A stretch of 64,000 nt of DNA from Ascaris suum (taxonomy: Eukaryota > Nematoda > Chromadorea > Rhabditida > Ascarididae). The notes beneath the pieces were generated by a model, which had not been told where the DNA came from, did no database searches, and saw only the letters and a program-made list of their open reading frames with translations. A program made the position numbers and the translations under genes. The DNA lies in contig CM024188.1 of assembly GCA_013433145.1 (NCBI GenBank), forward strand, positions 9,290,345 through 9,354,344, in the 5' to 3' direction. This document shows positions 1-9,504 of the stretch, piece after piece. The stretch's first letter is position 1. The number at the start of each line of letters is the position of its first letter.

Positions 1-317
1 TGATAAGCTTTAGTTGAATGAATGTTGCGTGGAGACTGATTGTTTGCAGTATATCGTCTGTGCAGAGGAGAGAGCATAATGAAGGAAAACCTGTCGTGGG
101 AGTTTCATAAAACTTCTGCAGTTGTTTCTCTCAGTTTCACGCATTTCATTTCTTGTCGGTTGCTTTTGCCGAACATTTCAAGTTTGTCGTCGTATTTGCG
201 GTTAAATGAAATTCAACGGAAGCTTTATGTGTCGGTTTTGTTTGCTTTTGCAGCAGTGTGCACTGTATTTCTCTATCAGCGCTGCTTCTTCATCAGCTGT
301 TTTATTTCATTTTTCAG
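1..317 (+). other. Intron of the dihydroorotate dehydrogenase gene (3' part)
   Basis: The stretch ends with the acceptor at 310-317. I searched it for the preceding exon, which should encode the catalytic serine loop before LLTVV, and found none in any frame. It is taken as the 3' part of an intron whose start is outside the window. Confidence 0.7.
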
Positions 318-428
318 TTGTTGACTGTCGTGAAAGCAGCTGCGGATCGCATAAGTGGGAAGAAGCCGGTTGTTTTGTTAAAAATTTCTCCTGATCTCAT
401 CGAGTCCGAAAAGAAGGAGATCGCCAAG
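318..428 (+). CDS. dhod-1: Dihydroorotate dehydrogenase exon A (first one visible)
   Basis: This exon has 37 codons and starts in phase 0 after a strong acceptor (tttttcag). It reads from [11 protein letters not shown] through LLKISPDL to KKEIAK and ends AAG|gttctg. The lysine of LLKISPDL corresponds to the FMN-contacting lysine of class 2 enzymes. The open frame continues 160 bases into the intron by chance. No earlier exon encoding the upstream Ser-Pro-Asn-Thr block is visible in bases 1-317. Confidence 0.93.
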
Positions 429-3400
429 GTTCTGCTTCTTTGGCTTTCGCATGGCTTTCGTTGTTTGCTTTCTCGAAACGATTTGAAAAAGATGCTTGGG
501 TGTGGAAAGAACGAGGTTTTGTTGTGTTTGTCGTTGAGACTTTGTTGCTTTCAATTTTTGCAGTGGTTTCCGTTCAATTTGAGATGACGAGGAGTTGTGA
601 TCTGTGCTTCAGGGATGACCTTGTTCTTTTTTCGAGCGTAATCCATTAGGTAAGATCGTTTAATTTGGATAACTTGCGTCGTTAACTGATGCTTCTTAAA
701 AAGTGCAATCTTTTAAAATATCACCGTGTTATACGACGGATTGAATCTTTTTTCGATAGCGAATTTTTTGAGAAATTGCGTCGTTTAAATTATTTCGAAC
801 TATTTAATCATTTTCGAAATGCAAAAACGTTATCGTAGAAATCGTGCAGCAAAATATGGAATATTCAAGAGCAATCAGGAATAAAACCAATCGACGCTTG
901 CACAGCTAGTGCACTGCTTCATCTACCCGTTCCCATCCCCTTGAGTGCAAGAAAAGCTTGAAGTTTATTAGTTGTGGCATCGAAGCTATACGATACCTAG
1001 AAGCAGCGCAACAGCCGATTTCGCTGATATCAGCGTAACTATTCTGAACGAGCATTGAGTGGCTGTTGCATCGCGGTGCAATATTCACTTGATGCCTTTA
1101 ACAGCGACTATAAAGGGAAAAAATAATAAAGCGGAAAGTAATGTGCCGAGTGTGTTACTTACTAAGCTTGCAGTCTTGCTCCGTTCTGTAGCTCATAAGG
1201 GACAGTCGAAATGCACCGCTCGATCTCATTTTTGAAGACTTTTGGAATGTAGCACACTTCCATTTAATCTGGGAAGTCGCTTCACGAAAATGGCGCACTA
1301 TAATTTTCTAACCCAACTTTAAGAAAAATAGCATCTGTTAAGAGACTGTCTTAGAATCTTGTTGCTGTGGGTACGTCTAATGAGAAATAAATTGATAGTA
1401 TTAGTAAATTATGCGGTCACTGTCGCCATCTGTAGGAAGAATTCGTATTTTTCAAAAAAAAAAAAGTTGCGTTCAAACTGTTTTAATATATGCGTTCTGC
1501 CTTCCCTGATATTGAATAACCTTTCCGTATGATCTAATTCTGTTGCGGAGGGGGACGTAATTGTGGCGGTGACGTCATGTTTGCTGTGCCCCTAGAATTT
1601 TATAGCATAGTTGTTCCTTTAAGGTGGTAATGGACAAGCGGTATGGTATTGACGGTATGATCGTGTCAAACACAACAATTTCGAGGCCAGTGGATCTACG
1701 AAGCAAGCATAGCCATGAGGATGGTGGTTTGAGTGGAAAGCCGCTGAAAGAGTTAAGCACGCAGTGTGTTCGCGACATGTACAGGTCACATATTTCTTTT
1801 TCATTTCGTGAATAAAATGTACAGCTATATCATCAAAATTCAAGGAAATAAAAAGCACTGGATCAGTTTCTATGGCTAAAAGTTGCATCATTTTGGTGAG
1901 GTGAACGAAGTCGATCTCAAGGGAGGAAGAGAAGGGAACTGGAGAAATTGTGTATGTGAATGAGCAGCGCATGTAAATTGCAGTAAAATGTGAATGAGGT
2001 TCTTCTCCAAGGAAGTTTAATCATTACAAACTTTGGTAGTAGCGAGCGTCATATAGCAACCGCGATTCAGTATATTCTTTCTCCTTGATGCATCCACAGC
2101 GACGGGGCGCCTTGCAAGCTTTTCCTAACTTATAAGCGCATAAATCAGTAGTCAATGCCTGCAGGGAAATAGAACGCCCATTAGGAGTACATAGTCTGCA
2201 TCAGATTTTCTTTTCGCTTAGAGTTTTTAAGTCAGTGAGCAAGCGCGAAACAGAAGCGTTTTTGTGTGGCGTTGATGTACATTATAATGTGGTGGCTCTC
2301 CACTCGCCGTTTTAACGACTCCATTATGAAAGGCTTTTCCGAAATAATGGAAGGCATGGCGTGCGTCAATGACCCAACATGCTTTGAAAACTTTGAACAC
2401 TGCAGAGAATCTCATACAATCAGTTTGACGATATGAGTGTTCTTTGATTGCAGGTTTTTAAACTGTTTTTGCTGCTGGTGGGCAGGCATTCAGAGCAGCT
2501 TTGCTCGCTGCCTGCCGCCTTGAGCCCACTGATCTCATAGTTTTGTGAGCAATCTGATTTCCCGTCGTACTTTTGTTTTAGAGTTGGAATTCCTATCGGA
2601 GGTGGAATTTTCTTTTACAAAACGAATATGCCTTATATGAAAACTTTATGCGTCGTAATAATCTTAAGAATTCGCCTCCGAGACCAGATCATGGGTTGTG
2701 GGATTTCTGGCCTCTTCGTGAAATCACATATCGGGTCATGAGGAAGGAGCAGTGTTTTCTGTCTCCACTGCATGATCATCAGGGAATTTTTCTCTTACGG
2801 AGAAAAAGAAAGCACTGTTTTTGTAATGTGACATCGAAGAGGAGGAGGGTGCTATCAAGTGGCTTTAGAAATAAATCGTCACCAGATGCCGTTTAGAGTA
2901 GGAGAGAGCTGAAAGCCATGTCCAGGAAGCAAAATCTCAGTGAGAGAGGCGTGTTTCTGAGCCGCTGGTGGGACCGTTGGGAAAATGTTGAGGCACAGAA
3001 AAGTTTCAATGGTGGGGACTGTCAAACGTGAGGAAACGGAAAATCGTATCCGTAGCGGCCCGATTGATGCAGTTCTTGTCGCATCATGCTACGAAATGTT
3101 CAGATGCCGCCGAGTTCCGCAACAGGAATTCCGAACATAGCGATATCAAAAGTAATGGTTTGTTCACAAAAACTGTTGAAACATGGCATCGGATGTTTGT
3201 CTTCTCAGAGATAGGTAATGTTATCACTACACACCGCGCTTCGCTGCGCTCTGCGTTGAGACAAACCTCACATTTCTTTCAGTAAGTGGCTAGAACTAGA
3301 AGGTGGAGCAATAGTGGCAGTTATTTCATGTGAAGTTGTGTTCGCACTTGATAAGTGCTGCGGCAGATGGCAAACGAAGCGCGGTATTTGAGGTTGACGT

Positions 3401-4280
3401 CCGGTAAGGTGCCCATTATTGGTTGCGGAGGTATTTCGTCGGGAGCAGATGCTTACGCGAAGATCCGAGCCGGTGCAAGCCTCGTCCAGTTATATACCGC
3501 ACTTGTCTACCAAGGTCTTTTATATGCACTTTCAGCTTTAAGTAATTCATTTCCAAATTCGATCGTATTTATGTTCCCTTTACAATTTATTACTTTTGTA
3601 ATATGCATCACTGCGCTGAAAGAGATGAGAAATTGTAGTGATTTTCAACGAGGTGGTGATTTTTTATATCAGATAAGGGCATCCGTTCGTCTACGGATTG
3701 TTTTAAAAAAACATTACAGTTGCTTAGCACATTTTTTTCTTCAAAAAATGGGAACCAAGGTTTTTTTGGGACACATATCGAAATAACATTTTGACGTTGC
3801 TGCAGGCAGGTGCTACTAGCAGTTACAAAAACAAATGAGAAACAAACTTGCTTGGGAAATTGGGGAATGCATGAGAGCTATGACCAAGAAACCTGTGGAC
3901 AAAGCGAGGAGTCCCACAAGATCGTTAGGCAGTTTTGAGAAACATCATCAAGTGAGATCATATTCCCGTTTGGGTAGCCGCGGTATGCGTTATTGCGATT
4001 TTACGTTGATAGTTGCACGTGAGGTGAAAAGAAGTACCGCAGATATTGCGTACGGTTGTTTTATTAGCTTTGGAATGAACGCTTGAGGTTTGTCGAGCAT
4101 TTGATTTACGTTTTCGAAACAATGACCTCAATTACTGCTAAGTGGGCACAGCAGAGGTGTTAAAATAAATTTTCAGGTTTTCCGGTGATAGGCAAAGTTA
4201 AACGGGAGTTGGCGGAGCTGCTTCGTCGAGACGGTTATTCGAATGTTTCGGAGGCAGTCGGCGCTGATCACAAAAGATGA
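318..4280 (+). CDS. dhod-1: Dihydroorotate dehydrogenase (quinone), mitochondrial; C-terminal part, four exons (318-428, 1624-1784, 3393-3514, 4177-4280)
   Basis: The joined exons give 165 residues ending in a TGA at 4278-4280. Class 2 family members have about 395-420 residues, so more than half of the protein, including the mitochondrial targeting segment and the catalytic-serine loop, lies left of the window. Visible family blocks, in order, are LLKISPDL (FMN-binding lysine), [15 protein letters not shown] (conserved Asn-Thr contacting FMN and substrate), [36 protein letters not shown] (FMN phosphate-binding region) and the C-terminal [14 protein letters not shown]...GADHKR. The enzyme oxidises dihydroorotate to orotate in the fourth step of pyrimidine synthesis and passes electrons to ubiquinone at the inner mitochondrial membrane. 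Intron phases are mutually consistent (0, 2 and 1), all introns are GT-AG, and there is no internal stop or frameshift, so the gene looks functional. The symbol follows the C. elegans orthologue. Exon borders were placed by eye from reading frame and family conservation. Confidence 0.95.
429..1623 (+). other. Intron between exons A and B
   Basis: The intron is 1195 bases with gt at the left and ag at the right. It holds an A12 run near 1447 and no supported gene on either strand. A short minus-strand open frame at 906-1088 has no recognisable content. Confidence 0.85.
1624..1784 (+). CDS. dhod-1: Dihydroorotate dehydrogenase exon B
   Basis: This exon has 161 bases in phase 0, starting [11 protein letters not shown] and including the flavin and substrate motif SNTTISRP and the GGLSGKPL block. 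It ends in ...RDMY plus two bases of an arginine codon (ACAG|gtcaca). The acceptor (ctttaag) is a weak match to the nematode TTTTCAG consensus, but the reading frame across exon A (AK|VV) matches the family without a gap. Confidence 0.93.
1785..3392 (+). other. Intron between exons B and C
   Basis: The intron is 1608 bases. It contains the stem-loop at 2481-2516, described separately, and open frames of up to 85 codons (3028-3285) that match no known protein and have no supporting splice pattern. Confidence 0.85.
2481..2516 (+). repeat. Intronic stem-loop
   Basis: The eight bases GGCAGGCA pair perfectly with TGCCTGCC at 2509-2516. Inside, GAGCA at 2493-2497 pairs with TGCTC at 2502-2506 around a four-base loop. 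This gives 13 base pairs with one internal loop. No function is known, and it is shorter than a normal microRNA precursor. Confidence 0.55.
3393..3514 (+). CDS. dhod-1: Dihydroorotate dehydrogenase exon C
   Basis: The exon has 122 bases. Its first base completes the split arginine codon of exon B, then it reads [17 protein letters not shown] and [15 protein letters not shown]. These glycine-rich loops bind the FMN phosphate. The acceptor chosen (tatttgag|G) is not the usual pyrimidine-CAG. The better-looking CAG at 3364-3366 would put a TGA in frame after eight codons, so it is rejected. The donor is CAAG|gtcttt. Confidence 0.92.
3515..4176 (+). other. Intron between exons C and D
   Basis: The intron is 662 bases and T-rich toward its left end, with consensus gt and tttcag borders. 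The exon C frame stays open for about 270 further bases, which explains a chance open frame there. Nothing else is visible. Confidence 0.88.
4177..4280 (+). CDS. dhod-1: Dihydroorotate dehydrogenase last exon and stop
   Basis: The last exon follows a consensus acceptor (aattttcag). It completes a glycine codon and encodes [15 protein letters not shown], a short linker and the family-typical C-terminus GADHKR before TGA. This end aligns with the animal family ending in GADH plus basic residues, so the protein is full length on its right side. No AATAAA polyadenylation signal is visible in the next 300 bases, so the transcript end is not located. Confidence 0.94.
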
Positions 4281-7213
4281 GTAACGACTTCTAGTGCTTA
4301 TTCTTATACTGCCTTCTAAAACACTGCCGAATGAGGTGTTTGCATACAGTGCACTGCGACTACTTCCTTCTTTCTCCTGTATCGAACAGTTCAACAGTTA
4401 ATTATCTCTCTGAACATCTCAAGAGCTAGCGGTCTACTTGTAGAATCCTTGCGACGAGCCTGGTGCTGTTTTTTGAACTGTGATTCTGAAAACTTCAAAA
4501 ACTCCAGGAATGCGCGTCTTTTCGTTGCGTTACTGCATAGCTTTTCCTGCTGTTAAAACTCACATCGTGCCTTTTAAAATATGACGAGAGCAAGCTTTTA
4601 TTTCGAAATTCAGACAACATATCTGTAAACAATTCAGTAGTGCTTGAAGGGTGGAGGAATATGTAAGAGGCGATCGCTCAATGATAAACGATATGAGGGG
4701 TAAATCTTGTCGAAAACAAACTCGGCAATCGCGTGAACATTGAAATTCTTCAACCTACTGGTAAACGCTTTGCAGATTATGTCAACACGAGTTCAAAAGA
4801 TAAAATGTTCCATGTGCGAATAACTTGAAATCCAAAAGAATGGAGGACAGTCCAAGCGAGCAGGATTTATGGGTTAGTCGGGACCGGTGAATACAATGGG
4901 ACTGGGAATATCGTTGAATGGAATATTGGGCACTCATGTTCATGTTTACATGCTCTTGCAAAAAGGCAAGGCAAAAACTGCATATCTGTAATGAAATTAC
5001 TGCACTGAATAGTACGGAAACGTGCAGCAAAATTAGACTTTCGACATTTCAATCATGTGGAATATTTGTGGATGTTGTTGACAAGTCGGCAGGCAAGGTA
5101 AAGACCTGTGTTTCAAACGTTCTTGCTGTTATGGCCGCAGAATTCGCTTTTCTTTTTGTACTCGTTTTTGAAACGAGAATCCCAGCCTATATCCGTGCAG
5201 AAGTTGCGAATAAAAGGACTATTTTGAGAAAGTGTAATATGATGAGACGCTGTGCATGGGCAAGGCAAGAAATCGTACCGGATCTCAAATTTCTGAGCAG
5301 TGTGAGGTTCAGGACGTTTCTAACTGTAAATTGAAAGATTTTAAACATTCAATATGTAAGAGTATCGGAACGGTAGGTTTGTTTGTCGATGGTGCTGCTT
5401 CTGAAAGGGCACTGCAAGAAATCTGGACTTCTTTAAAGAGACCTAACGAAATTCTGCCTCACGCATGAGTAATAAAATCTGACGACATTTCATCCGGTAT
5501 GATGTTTATTTTGTCAAGTTTCTTAATCGCAGTGCACAAGGATACCTTCGTGTTAGTGCGTAGGACGACAGGGAGGAAGTTCTGGCTGAAAGTTGCCGTT
5601 TGCCTCGGAAACGTGCGGAATTTGCCAAATTTTTAGCTCACTGTTCACATATTTAAGGAATTTCAAGCGCATAATTGTAAGAGCTGATCAGATCTTTTTT
5701 TCTCTCTCTGAGTTTCCGCGCATTTTTGACACTCTGTGGCAGCCGAAAGAAGATTTTAGAGGCGGCCCAACCCACAAAAGTGGACAGCAGTGTTCGCCTT
5801 GTAAAAGAAACAGTGAGGCTTATCATCGAGATGCTTAATGTTGAGACAACCCACAAGTTAGTCTGACCAACTGTGGTAACATGTCATTCGGCTTAACTAA
5901 TCATGCTTGACACGCTGTAATAAAACGTGAATGGCGGTTCGGCACACAAAGGCTCCCACATGCTCGCATGGGCTCCGGTTGAGAATTTTCCCGCTACATG
6001 CATACCAGCAATCGTTCGTTGATTGTTTTCAATGCAGGATGAAGCATATTTCCTTCAAGCATAAACTTTGAACGGGGTCTTTCAGGCAGAACTTCATAAG
6101 AAACGTTTCTTGCAAAAGTTTGGTCTTGTAAAACCCTCTGACCGCTATCACTTTATCCAGCAAGCGAAATTAACGTCTGCAAACAAACGCAGTTGTGCTG
6201 GTATACAAGGGAAAAGCGAAAACTGATCTAATAATGAAATGGATATACGTTAACCATGCTGATTGAAATGACCTTAATTTGCAAAGCTCCTTCTCCATTG
6301 AAGAATTTTCTGTCCTCCCCAAAACACTGCAGTTACCAGTTTCTGAGAAGGAAGTAGCAGCATTTTCTGTCTTAACGACGAAAAAATCGTTTGTGAAAAG
6401 TGCAGTGAAACAAAGTGGAACCAGCGGGGCTTCATCGCACGCATCAACTTTAGCGACTACGTTGACACTGTCCTCGCGTGCTACCTGTCACGCTTGCATT
6501 CGGCCTGCATTGGAGACAGCTAGCTCCCTTGTGCCTTTGTTTTGCACTTGCATGCCCCACTTGCACGCAAAGGACGACGGAAACCGACGACCTTTACAAC
6601 TCGTATAGGAAGAGTAGTAGACATAATTTCTTCGGGGAAGCTCACGGCACCTCATGCAGAAACACGGCGAAGACATTTCAAATAGTGCAAAGGGACAACT
6701 GCATCGGAGGGCAGCAAAGGAACGGATGCAAGCCACTACGAACTGGTGATGTAAAATAAAGCGCTGAATTCCAAGACAAGAAGCATCACAATGCACAAGA
6801 CCACTGCGTGTGAGCTGGCGCGTCCTTTTCCTCCTTTCCCAGGAAAGTAGACGAGAAATTTTAGATGTCAGCAGGACGTTGCAAAGCGGAGTTCTCGGAA
6901 ACCGTGGAAATTTCAATTTCTTCATCTGAATAAACCATAATGGACGTAGTGCCCATCGGAGTACTGCAGAGAGAAATGGCGGGGGTAATGCTAGGACGAA
7001 TAGCAGGGAAAAAGCAAAACAGACAACGAAACTCAATAAGAATGAGAATTGAAGATACGATAAGCTGGCTGACATTGCAACAAATATTTCAAACGGAGAC
7101 GGAATTCAAGTTTCCATGAATACACTTACCTCCTTGAACTTTTTTTACCGTTTTTGTATGGGTACGAGAAACGTGAAACATGCAACTTCTTAAAGGGCCG
7201 CATAGGAGAGCCT
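4281..7213. other. Downstream flank of dihydroorotate dehydrogenase, no recognised gene
   Basis: This should include the 3' untranslated region, whose end cannot be placed. Open frames at 4918-5334 and 5593-5838 read through ordinary sequence without family motifs. A 46-codon frame follows a consensus acceptor at 6086-6226 and is described in the findings. The longest frame (6488-7075, minus) is listed separately. Confidence 0.6.
6488..7075 (-). other. Unrecognised 195-codon open frame
   Basis: This is the longest uninterrupted frame in the window. It begins with a Met and a hydrophobic, Phe/Leu-rich stretch of about 30 residues that resembles a signal or membrane segment. The rest has scattered Cys and Arg and no motif I recognise. 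A 93-codon frame overlaps it on the plus strand, and no splice signals or neighbouring gene supports it. It may be chance, since stop-poor stretches of this size are expected occasionally in 64 kb. Confidence 0.15.
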
Positions 7214-7309
7214 GGTTAGTCTTAACCTGACTCGGATCGCTTTTACCCAGTTGCTTCAAAACACCCTGGTTGGGTGTATAGAGCGGCGAAACTACTTCGC
7301 CGATTCTAT
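7214..7309 (+). repeat. Cluster of three stem-loops
   Basis: GGTTA (7214-7218) pairs with TAACC (7223-7227). ACACCC (7261-7266) pairs with GGGTGT (7272-7277). Directly abutting this, ATAGAGCGGCGAA (7278-7290) pairs with TTCGCCGATTCTAT (7296-7309) with one bulged base and the loop ACTAC. Two hairpins back to back suggest a structured RNA or the end of a small transposon, but no family is recognised. Confidence 0.45.
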
Positions 7310-8026
7310 CAGTATTAAGGGCTTTTATGAATAGTTTTGCGTATTAGTGTAAATAATATGTATGTATACATTAGCTTCTTGGTCCGGACATGGGATCGGT
7401 CGTATTTACAAAGACGCCATTCAAAGTCAAAGATAATGGAGTTTTTGCACATGATTATAGAGTTGAGGTGGTAAATAAAATTCCGCCTCTCTCTGGCTCT
7501 TGCTCATCCTAAACATGGATTTGGGGGTATGCCCTTCCGACATTTCCATGAAACGCAACGAAGTTGCTCTGGCTTGAGCGTATGCAAAACGAAGCTCGAA
7601 GCGTGGGCTTCGTTCCCCCCATAACCTGGTGTATTAACTTTATACCTTAATAAGTGTGAGGAAACTCTTTCCCCATCTATACGTATAGTTTTTCAAACAA
7701 TTACTTCTGAGGGAAGTTCGTCCCTGCTGGTAAGAGCACGGAACGTTTGCAAGCAACAAAACGAACAAGCGGACTAACGAAGAGCTTGAATAGGACGAAC
7801 AAGCTCTACTGAACAAACAACTTTGTTGGAAAGCTGAAGGTAGTTTTGTATTCACTCACTCAGATTTTTCACTGAGTTATTTTTTTGTGTGTGTACGACT
7901 CTAATTCAGCACAGGTACTGCTTAAAGGTTTCTGAGGAATAATCGCAAGTTGCTAGCTCCTCGTCATGCTCGTTTCAACACAAACGTCTCTACCGTTGCC
8001 GACGGGCCATTGTGACGTAACTTTGA
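7310..8026. other. No gene seen between the stem-loops and the reverse transcriptase relic
   Basis: The stretch is ordinary A+T-rich sequence. A 71-codon minus-strand frame at 7640-7855 is Ser/Leu-rich without motifs. The last 60 bases may be further decayed reverse transcriptase sequence, but I cannot align them. Confidence 0.55.
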
Positions 8027-8206
8027 TCATTCCTGGGATATTGTAATCCAACCTTGTACTCATCTACTGCCAGAGATATTCAGCTTGTCGAAAAGATGCA
8101 GCGACGATTCATGAACGCAGCATTTTATGACACATTTCTGGCACATTCCCAGTCGGCCTGTGAGGGAAGGCTCGAAGTATTTACACTTGAATCGCTGAAG
8201 AATTAA
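8027..8206 (+). pseudogene. Non-LTR retrotransposon reverse transcriptase C-terminus (CR1-like relic)
   Basis: In one frame the sequence reads GYCNPTLYSS, then ARDIQLVEKMQRRF, then after a degenerate stretch CEGRLEVFTLESLKN and a stop at 8204-8206. This matches the conserved region after the catalytic palm of CR1/jockey-type elements, where a Leu-Glu-Tyr motif, a DI-LIEKVQRRF block and an ERLE-LGL-SLE block follow one another. The classic Trp after the Tyr motif is lost. Nothing upstream encodes the rest of the polymerase, so this is a 5'-truncated dead copy, as is usual for these elements. Confidence 0.75.
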
Positions 8207-8465
8207 ATTCAACTTGCTCCATTGTTAATACGTTTTGAAGGCGGTCTTTCGGGTGTCCTAGTTGACAGCTTTTCTCACGCGCCCACTCGCATCTTATTCT
8301 GGGCTGGAAAGATGCGAATATTCGTTCCCGGATCAAATTGCTGTAATTTCTCATCAATACAACGTCTCCGACAGCTGTTAATTTGCTATTGTTCAGTTTT
8401 TTTTCGCGAGTTGATTCACCTCTTATAATATCATTGTTTTCGCCTTGCTCTACCAAGATATACAT
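8181..8465 (-). pseudogene. Possible BEL/Pao-type integrase C-terminal relic
   Basis: The 94-codon minus-strand frame contains KLTAVGDVVLMRN about one third in and ends with a segment resembling the RPINLLYPLE block (LQNVLTMEQVEF). The order of a charged linker, a VGDVVL motif, about 40 residues and a hydrophobic-Glu block matches the C-terminal end of integrases in BEL/Pao LTR retrotransposons. The middle part is poorly conserved, and no other integrase, protease or LTR sequence is visible nearby. It overlaps the end of the neighbouring plus-strand relic by 26 bases, so at least one boundary is uncertain. It could be chance. Confidence 0.35.
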
Positions 8466-8889
8466 TGTTTATATTTAACGATTGCCCTTACCTCGCCTCA
8501 CTATTGTTTCGCAATTTTTCTTGTCATTGCGATACATGGTAACCGGACGTCATTCTGACATAAATACTTTCTCGTCCATCCATTATTGGACGAACAGTTG
8601 TTTAGAGAACACAGAGTCTCTAAAAGTCAGACGTTGCTAATCAGTAAAGTGAGGACTGAAGCGTTTTGTGCATAAGCGACTCTGACTTCCACTTTCTTAT
8701 GAACTTTTGCAGACTACTACTTATTAGCTATACAGATCACAGGTACAGTAGTTCCCACTTACAACCTCCCAGGTTGAAGGATGGAAGGCACAAGTATCAG
8801 GAGGGCGGAGGTTGTCGGAAACAAACGGTAAGGACGGAGGTGGCTTGAGTACAAATAACTCAGTGCATTCATTTGCAGTTCAACAAATA

Positions 8890-8935
8890 AGTACAAATAA
8901 CTTTACCCATTGAGTACAAATAACTTTACCCATTA
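8890..8935 (+). repeat. Tandem duplication of a 23-bp unit
   Basis: Two head-to-tail copies (8890-8912 and 8913-8935) begin AGTACAAATAACTTTACCC and differ only in the last base. A third, half-matching copy starts at 8848 (AGTACAAATAACT). Confidence 0.9.
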
Positions 8936-9504
8936 CCAACTCATAATCACGACTAGCTCTTTATCTCACAGTCCACTACATACCTACTAATGCTTCCTAA
9001 ATAACTGTCCAGAAATATGCAATTTGCAGTTGCTCATCCTCACAGCATACTGTTAACCGTCTAGGTTTAACTCTGTGGCCCAGATGCTTGCAGTCTCACA
9101 CTTCATCACACATTCCAGCGTTAACATCATCGATTTAACCTTATAAAGCATTGGTAGCCTCACCACGCTATGCTCCGCAACCCAATGTTTACGAGCTTAC
9201 GCCGGAGCCCTGTAATCCACCGTTTGCCGACTTATACGTACCTGCAAAATCTTACGTTTACAACCAACCCAACCCCATAATCCTCCACCACCTTGTAGTT
9301 CTCCTCACATCACAGTCTAGCGCCTATCACCTTAAACTTCATTTCGTAAGTCACCTGCAAGCCACACTTCACTGTTCAACCCCCCGCGAGCTACACCACA
9401 CAACTCCACGACAACCAGCACCTGCGTATGCCTATCAGTCGGAATTTCCAAACACCAGCGAACACTGGGCCGTGAAATCCATCCGGCGACGCTTTCGAAG
9501 CTAG
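8936..9504 (+). other. G-poor, A+C-rich stretch with a 117-codon open frame (9151-9504)
   Basis: The plus strand is strikingly rich in A and C and poor in G over several hundred bases, unlike its surroundings. The frame at 9151-9504 is rich in Pro, His, Tyr and Ser and lacks any family motif. Low G on one strand removes many stop codons, which explains an open frame without selection. It could still be an exon of an extracellular or low-complexity protein, but no splice sites support this. Confidence 0.3.

Noticed and set aside
318..587. Single long frame from before exon A through 587
   Set aside because: Only 318-428 matches the enzyme family; the rest is intron on both sides.
3515..3786. 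Extension of the dihydroorotate dehydrogenase exon C frame
   Set aside because: Family similarity stops exactly at a GT donor and resumes at 4177; the extension is intron sequence.
7248..7262. String resembling the nematode SL2 spliced leader (TTTTACCCAGTTGCTTCAA)
   Set aside because: It needs two indels to align with SL2 as I recall it, no GT donor follows, and no Sm-binding site with a third stem in the right place is visible. Chance similarity is more likely.
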